The translations under genes and the position numbers were made by a program. 64,000 nt of DNA from DASUPK01 sp963843085. Its GTDB lineage: Bacteria > Actinomycetota > Thermoleophilia > Solirubrobacterales > 70-9. The stretch covers positions 437,986 through 501,985 of the forward strand of contig CAWJJG010000010.1 in NCBI GenBank assembly GCA_963843085.1. Direction: 5' to 3'. Below the pieces are notes generated by a model. The model made no database searches, was not told the DNA's origin, and worked only from the letters and a program-made list of their open reading frames with translations. Positions 59,279-64,000 of this stretch are shown here, one piece after another (the first letter of the stretch is position 1; every line of letters begins with the position of its first letter).

Positions 59279-61269
59279 CTAGACGAACCGCTCCGGGTCC
59301 GGGACCCGGAAGAAGGACTCGATGACGGAGGCGAGCTGGTTGGCGATGATGCGCGCCCGGTTCATCTCGGTTCGCGTCCAGGGGCGCTCCTCCTCGCACA
59401 TCGCCTCGACGATCCCGATGCTCTCGCCGCGATGCACGACCGGGACGATCAACAGCGTCCGGTAGCCGAGCGAGAACATCAGCTCGACCTCGAGCCGGTC
59501 CGCCCGGGGGTCGCCCACCATGACCTGCGCTGACTCCTGGCTTTCGAGAACGCGTCCCGTGGTCGGATACTTCTCCACCGAGAAGTACTCCTCCTCAGGC
59601 TGGGTGCCGCTCTCCGCGAGCGTCTCGACGATCTCCATGTCGGGGTGCCACTGGGAGAGCGCGACCTTGTCGGCGTGGAGCTCTCCCGCGATCAGGTCCA
59701 GGGCGTTGTAGAGATCGTCACGGGACCTGGCGTTGGCGAGCCGGGCGCTGAGGTGCTCGAGGCGGCGGTCTCCGGCCGAGATCGTCGGGCTGTCACCGCC
59801 CGGTGTCGAGATCAGTGCCTTGGCGAGTGCGTTGCGGCAGGTCTCGGCGGCTGGAGGCGAGACCCGGCTCCAGGGGGAGCGGGCCGGCCGATCGCGTAGC
59901 CCTGCCCGCAGGGGACGTCGAGATTGGAGAGCGCCTCGATGTCGTCGTGGCTCTCGACTCCCTCTGCGCAGACCGTGGCGCCGACGCGGCGGGCGAAGCG
60001 CACCAGTGACTCGACCAGCGCCATCCGCACCGGATCGGAGTGAATCGCGCGCGTCAGCTCGAGATCGAGCTTGACGATGTCCGGGCGCACCCACATGACC
60101 TGCTTGAGGCCGGCGTACCCGGCGCCGGCGTCGTCGATCGCGATCCGGGCGCCGCGCTCGCGAAGCTGGGCCAGCGAGTCGGCGAGCAGGCTGTCGCCGA
60201 CGTAGACCTCGTGCTCGGTGAGCTCGATGATCACGTCCGAGAGGTCGTCGGGAAGGACTTGCTTCACGGCATCGGTCGAGAGCGCTGACGGGCTGACGTT
60301 GACCGCGAGGTGGGTGCCCGGCGGGCGGCCGGGGGTCTGCAGGGCGGCCTCGATCGCGGCGGCCTCCAAATCGGGACCGAGACCGCACGCGTTCGCCTGG
60401 GCGAACCAGGTGGAGGGGGGACGGTCGGGGGCGTCGGGGAAGCGGGCGAGCGCCTCGTAGCCGATCAGGCGACCGGTGGTGAGGGAGGCGACCGGCTGGT
60501 AGAGGGGCTCGATGGCCCCTTCGTCGAGGATGCGCTGGATCTCCGAGCGCTGGGGCGCGTCGCCGCTGAGCCGGACGTGGTCGGGATCGAACCGGCGGGT
60601 TCGGGACTTGCCCGATCGCTTGGCCCAGTACAGGGCTCCCTCGGCGAGCTGCAGGAGCGTCCCGGCGTCATCCGAGTCGACGGGGAATACGGCGACTCCG
60701 GCTGAGCAGCTGAGATCGGATCCGGCGGGGGAGAGGCCGGCGACGGCCCCGCGCACGCGCTCGGCGATCTCCTGCGCGGCTTCGGCGGAGGTGCCGGGGA
60801 GGATCAGGGCGAATTCCTCGCCGCCGGTACGTGCGGCGATGTCGCCGCGGCGGACGGCCTTGCGGAGCTGCGCGGCCACTCCCTCGAGGACGCCGTCCCC
60901 GAACGGGTGGCCGTGTCTCTCGTTGACCGCCTTGAAGTCGTCGATGTCGATTGCGACCAGCGCGACCGGTTCCCGCCGCGCCGCCGCCTTCTTGAGCTGA
61001 GTGCGAAGGGCCTGCTGGAAGCCTCGATGGTTGATCAGGCCCGTGAGGGTGTCGGTCTCGGCCAGATCGCGGAGCTCCACGCGTTGCCGGTAGAGAAGAA
61101 CCGTCAGTGTGACCGTGAACAGCATGCCCACACCGGCGAACGTGGCCAGCGCCGGAGTCCCCCGCGTGGTCGCCAGCCCGATGACAGTCCCCCAGATGAG
61201 CGAGAAACCCACGGCAGCCCAAGGCAGCACCCTGCGGCGGGAACTTCGGGGATGCGCAGAACGCCCCAC
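59279..61269 (-). CDS. GGDEF-EAL-GAF c-di-GMP protein, apparent frameshift
   Basis: The frame from ATG 61269 has two TM helices (about 16-60), a GGDEF domain with GGEEF (149-153) and an EAL domain (YEALARF at 271-277, NVSPSAL, ELTEHE, IDDAGAGYAG, KLD, EGVE, GQGYAIGRP). It stops at 59812 after a poor-looking tail. The -1 frame continues from the same point with WSRVSPPAAETCRNALAKAL and a full GAF domain (DLYNALDLIAGELHADKVAL to MNRARIIANQLASVIESFFR) to 59279. One base seems missing in a run of five C (59873-59877 as G on the plus strand). Motifs for both making and degrading c-di-GMP are complete. Confidence 0.82.
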
Positions 61270-61370
61270 GGCAGCAAATATCGGAACGAATGTCCAGAGC
61301 TACATCCCTCATATTCGGTCAAATTGCCTGCTTGGACGCATGGTCTCGGGGCCCCTGGAGAGCTGAAGAG

Positions 61371-61687
61371 ATGGCCCGGATCGCCGCCCTCGTGCAGGAT
61401 CTGATGCTCGCGAGCCGCGTGCAGACCTCGCTTGAGGCAGCCGGGCACCAGGTCGAGCAGGACGCTGAAGTGCCGGATGAGCTCGACGGGATCGACCTCG
61501 TGGTCGCCGATCTGGACGCGGTCCCGCCGGAGCGGCTCGGCGAGCTGGGCGTTCCCGTGATCGGCTTCTACTCACACGCGACGTCGAGATGAAGAAGCGG
61601 GCTGAGGAAGGGGGGTTGACGATGGCCGTCCCGCGGAGCCGGATGGTCAGGGAACTGCCGGAGCTGGTGGAGCGCGCGCTCGACTAG
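61371..61687 (+). CDS. receiver-like small protein, apparent frameshift
   Basis: The frame from ATG 61371 (MARIAALVQDLMLASRVQTS) reads through DLVVADLDAVPPERLGELGV and VIGFYSH to a stop at 61592. The -1 frame continues with DVEMKKRAEEGG and VPRSRMVRELPELVERALD to TAG 61685-61687. Together they form a short receiver-like alpha/beta protein of about 105 residues, with DLVVADLDA holding acidic residues like a phosphorylation site. One base seems missing near 61577. It is divergent from the GGDEF-EAL-GAF gene, and might be its signalling partner. Confidence 0.6.
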
Positions 61688-62664
61688 CCGCAGACGTTCT
61701 CGGCGAGACCACGGGAAACGCGGTCGGCGGATGAGGCGTCGATCACGCCGTTGCGCGTCGCCCACTTCACCCAGGACATCGCGGGAACACCGATCAGCAG
61801 CGAGGTGAACTGTCCACCGAGCGAGAAAGCGTGACCCTGGAGCAGCGCCTGGAACTGTGAGGCCTGCGAGCTCTGATCGAGGTCAGGAACCTGGTGAACG
61901 AGATCGTTGAGTGCGGTTTCGGGTTGATCACCCATGCGTCGGTATCCGCGGTCGAGCGCCGACGCGAGTCTGCGTCCCAGGGCGCACCGATCCGGCTTCG
62001 TCGCCAGAACCAGCTCGGGGTACGTCGGCGCGCCGAATTGGTCGACCCGGAACTCCCGCACCGGGATGTCCTGCCGCTGGAGCTCGACGCCCTCCGCGTT
62101 CCAGAACCCCGTGGCCGCGTCGACCTTGCCGGCGGCCAGGTCGGCGACCGCGTTGAAGCCGATCGTCACCCGGTGCACGTCGGATGGGTCGACGCCACCC
62201 GACCGAAGCACCGTGTCGAGGACCGCGTCGTCGGAGGGGACTCCGGTGGTGCCGATCGTCTTGCCGGCCAGGTCCGCCGGGGTCCGGATCTCGTTCGGGT
62301 CGCGCGCGATCACCGAGGCCAGCGGCCGCTGGACGATGGCGGCGATCGCGACCAGGTCGAGGCCGCGCTCGCGGGCGATGCCGAAGTCGTTGATGTCCAT
62401 CACCGCGAAGTCGGCGCGACCCGCTTCCAGCAGCTTGGCGCTGTCGGCGCTTCTGGAGGGCTCCTGGATGTGGAGGTCGATGCCCTCGTCGGCGAAGTCG
62501 CCGTTCGCCTGTGCGGCGTAGATGCCGGAGTGCACGGCGTTCGGCTGGAAGTCGAGGACCAGGGTCGCGCCTTCCGGCGCACCCGGTTCAGCGCCGCCCC
62601 CTCCGCAGCCCCCGAGGGCCAAGACGAGGAGGGCGGCCGCCAGCGGCACGGCGACCCGTCTCAT
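61684..62664 (-). CDS. ABC substrate-binding lipoprotein, ThiY/NMT1-like
   Basis: This 326-residue lipoprotein (lipobox LGGC) has LVLDFQPNAVHSGIYAAQAN, the start seen in NMT1/THI5-like binding proteins for pyrimidine, riboflavin or alkanesulfonate-type ligands. ADFAVMDINDFGIARERGLD, GKTIGTTGVPSDDAVLDTVL and AATGFWNAEGVELQ follow. A thiamine- or riboflavin-precursor ligand is plausible, but no permease or ATPase gene is next to it. Its stop shares CTAG with the convergent receiver-like gene. Confidence 0.85.
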   Translation of the reverse strand: MRRVAVPLAAALLVLALGGCGGGGAEPGAPEGATLVLDFQPNAVHSGIYAAQANGDFADEGIDLHIQEPSRSADSAKLLEAGRADFAVMDINDFGIARERGLDLVAIAAIVQRPLASVIARDPNEIRTPADLAGKTIGTTGVPSDDAVLDTVLRSGGVDPSDVHRVTIGFNAVADLAAGKVDAATGFWNAEGVELQRQDIPVREFRVDQFGAPTYPELVLATKPDRCALGRRLASALDRGYRRMGDQPETALNDLVHQVPDLDQSSQASQFQALLQGHAFSLGGQFTSLLIGVPAMSWVKWATRNGVIDASSADRVSRGLAENVCG

Positions 62665-62780
62665 TCGCGCCCGACCCTATACGCGAGGGCGCTCCGGCAG
62701 GAGCGACCCGTTTCATAAGGCGGCGATAAAGGTTTGCCCGGGGGTCTCGGCCCGGCCGGAAATGCGGTTAGACTGCGCGC

Positions 62781-62807
62781 CGCCCCGCACCTGTGGGGCG
62801 TTCTTTT
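62781..62807 (+). terminator. hairpin with T-run in the aquaporin leader
   Basis: CGCCCCGC-ACCT-GTGGGGCG (eight pairs, one G-U) is followed by TTCTTTT, the best intrinsic-terminator signal in the window, and lies 27 bases before the aquaporin start. Upstream on this strand there is no gene to terminate, since the neighbour at 61684 runs the other way. It may act as an attenuator. Another hairpin, CGCTCC-GGCA-GGAGCG, lies at 62690-62705. No known riboswitch is recognised. Confidence 0.55.
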
Positions 62808-62834
62808 CCGAGAGCTACGAGGAGGTCACTTCAA

Positions 62835-63668
62835 GTGCAAGATCGAGGTCTAGCGGCGTATATCGCTGAGCTGGTCGGGACGCTGCTCCTGGTCTTCTTC
62901 ATCACGAGCGTCGTCACGCTCTACGTGGCCACGGGCCAGAACGCCCAGTTCGGCTCCGACTTCGCGGTCGTAGGCCTGACGCACTTCCTCCTGCTGTTCG
63001 GATTGATCATCAGCATCGGCGTGGCGAGCGGCGGTCACTTCAACCCCGCGGTCACCACGGCCTTCATCGTGATCCGGCGGATCGATCCGATCGACGGGCT
63101 CGTCTACATCCTCGCCCAGCTCTCGGGCGGCGTCCTAGGCGCACTGCTGACCAAGGCCTTCCTGCTCGACGAGGGCCGCGCCTCCGACTACGGCACCCCG
63201 AAGGTGAGCGCCCTGCTCTCCGGCGGCTTCCAGGGCGGGATTGTCGAGGCGATCGGCACCTTCGTCCTCGTTCTCACCGTGCTGGCGGTGGCTCTCAATC
63301 CGGAGACCCGTCGCTGGGCCCCACTCGCCATCGGCGGCGCACTCGGCATGGCGGTCATGGTGCTCGGACCGCTCACGGGCGGCTCCTTCAACCCGGCGCG
63401 CTGGTTCGGCCCGGCCCTGGTCGGCAACCACTTCACCGACGCGCTGGCCTACATCATCGGCCCGATCGTCGGCGCCCTGCTCGCGGCCCTGGTCTACAGG
63501 TTCATCATCGAGCCCTCGAGTGGCCCGGTGCAGGAGCTGGCGGACACCGTTGCCCCGCGCGGACCAGCTCCGCCCGCGGGCGAGGCGCCGCCGCTGCGGC
63601 AGTCGTCCGGTCCCGGCCCCGGCGGCCCCCCGCCGTCGTCGCCGCCCGGTGGCATCGCCGGCTCCTAG
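62835..63668 (+). CDS. MIP-family channel (aquaporin/glycerol facilitator)
   Basis: This 277-residue channel has six TM helices and two NPA boxes: GGHFNPAVTT and GGSFNPARWFGP. The start GTG 62835 is fixed by GAGGAGGT eight bases upstream; the longer ATG frame is not needed. The last 50 residues are Pro/Gly-rich and cytoplasmic. Water or small solutes such as glycerol pass; the selectivity cannot be read with confidence. The TAG stop is the first three bases of repeat copy B. Confidence 0.9.
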   Translation: MQDRGLAAYIAELVGTLLLVFFITSVVTLYVATGQNAQFGSDFAVVGLTHFLLLFGLIISIGVASGGHFNPAVTTAFIVIRRIDPIDGLVYILAQLSGGVLGALLTKAFLLDEGRASDYGTPKVSALLSGGFQGGIVEAIGTFVLVLTVLAVALNPETRRWAPLAIGGALGMAVMVLGPLTGGSFNPARWFGPALVGNHFTDALAYIIGPIVGALLAALVYRFIIEPSSGPVQELADTVAPRGPAPPAGEAPPLRQSSGPGPGGPPPSSPPGGIAGS

Positions 63669-63790
63669 CGGCCACCAGGCCGCTCCGCCTCGGAGCGGAG
63701 GGCGAAGCCCGTAGCGACTTGTGCAGTGCGGCCGCTTGTGGCCGTAGTCGCGGCCGCGGTTCTTGTGGCGGCCGTTTATGGCGAAGCCGT
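63666..63790. repeat. structured intergenic repeat, copy B
   Basis: It starts with the aquaporin stop codon and matches copy A over TAGCGGCCACCAGGCCGC, then CTCGGAGCGGAGGGCGAAGC and the GCGGCCGCTTGTGGCCG hairpin. A second GTGGCGGCC block and TGGCGAAGCCG follow. It is longer than copy A because of an extra CGCGGCCGCGG segment. It lies between the aquaporin and cofG genes. Confidence 0.75.
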
Positions 63791-63813
63791 GCGTTCGCTA
63801 GGTTGAATTGCCA

Positions 63814-64000
63814 ATGCGCAGGGTGACCTTCTCGCGGAACTACACGCTCTCGCTCTCGAGGACGTGCCAGTGCTTCTGCAAGTACTGCGCGTTCGCGACG
63901 CATCAGGCGCACGTCCACGATCCCGATGAGGTCGACCGCCTCCTCGACGAGGCGGTGCGCCGGAACGCCAAGGAGCTGCTCGTCCTCACCGGTGAGCGCC
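63814..64000 (+). CDS. cofG: CofG-like radical SAM enzyme of F420 biosynthesis, partial
   Basis: The first 62 codons of a gene cut by the window edge begin MRRVTFSRNYTLSLSRTC. The radical-SAM motif CxxxCxxC is present (Cys18, Cys22, Cys25 in TCQCFCKYCAF), and ELLVLTGER is the next family-typical block. CofG is half of the FO synthase that makes the deazaflavin of coenzyme F420. CofG and CofH are separate in many archaea and some actinobacteria, but fused as FbiC in others; which applies here cannot be seen. A wider radical SAM assignment is the only serious alternative. Confidence 0.8.
   Translation, partial: MRRVTFSRNYTLSLSRTCQCFCKYCAFATHQAHVHDPDEVDRLLDEAVRRNAKELLVLTGER

Overview
The window is about 64 kb of very GC-rich DNA with dense, mostly overlapping genes. 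It looks like an actinobacterium of the class Thermoleophilia, order Solirubrobacterales or close to it. The reasons are the codon use, the mix of F420 synthesis (CofG at the right edge), NiFe hydrogenase, wax-ester synthase and ethylmalonyl-CoA enzymes, and exported proteins that end in Cys/Lys-rich tails. I see no tRNA, rRNA, insertion sequence, prophage or CRISPR array. The identification is inference; no database search was possible.

Layout. 0.1-2.9 kb: two exported repeat proteins. 2.9-5.3 kb: succinyl-CoA-ligase-like sucCD with a one-cluster ferredoxin, on the minus strand. 5.4-7.4 kb: an MFS exporter with a coupled small ORF, divergent from an ArsR-type regulator across two palindromic sites. 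7.5-12.7 kb: a group-3-type NiFe hydrogenase operon (beta, cyclic-nucleotide-binding protein, gamma, delta, alpha, maturation protease), followed by what looks like the first eight codons of hypA. 12.7-13.8 kb: small unknown genes and a winged-helix regulator. 14.2-17.7 kb: a GNAT/acyl-CoA-synthetase fusion divergent from a universal stress protein. 17.7-26.3 kb: a minus-strand run of wax-ester synthase, pyruvate:ferredoxin oxidoreductase (PorG, A, B and an NADPH/ferredoxin subunit) and PEP synthase. 26.6-28.4 kb: GTP-type PEP carboxykinase.

28.5-40 kb: an RTX-like exported protein, TrpB2, a Chloroflexus-type malyl-CoA lyase coupled to a thioesterase, a PadR regulator, a PAS-PAS-EAL protein, an acyl-CoA dehydrogenase and an SDR. 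40-44 kb: a coupled operon of exported propeller protein, Ser/Thr kinase and membrane-anchored protein. 44-53.5 kb: SCP2-like and AlkZ-like genes, a MaoC hydratase, ethylmalonyl-CoA mutase, ClpS, a second RTX-like protein and crotonyl-CoA carboxylase/reductase. 53.6-64 kb: a coiled-coil nuclease-like protein, YgfZ, a DtxR/MntR regulator with an NRAMP transporter, a GGDEF-EAL-GAF protein, an ABC substrate-binding lipoprotein, an aquaporin and the start of cofG.

Functional reading. Carbon genes are scattered but fit together. Ccr, Ecm, a MaoC hydratase, Mcl, a thioesterase and possibly the acyl-CoA dehydrogenase would form an ethylmalonyl-CoA route for growth on acetyl-CoA. SucCD, PEP carboxykinase and PEP synthase would lead on to sugars. 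Hydrogenase, PorGAB, ADP-forming acyl-CoA synthetase, stress protein and wax-ester synthase suggest redox balancing and lipid storage when oxygen is short. Five genes carry an apparent single-base frameshift, and all five are exported or signalling genes. A structured repeat that includes the TAG stop codon of the gene before it occurs three times.
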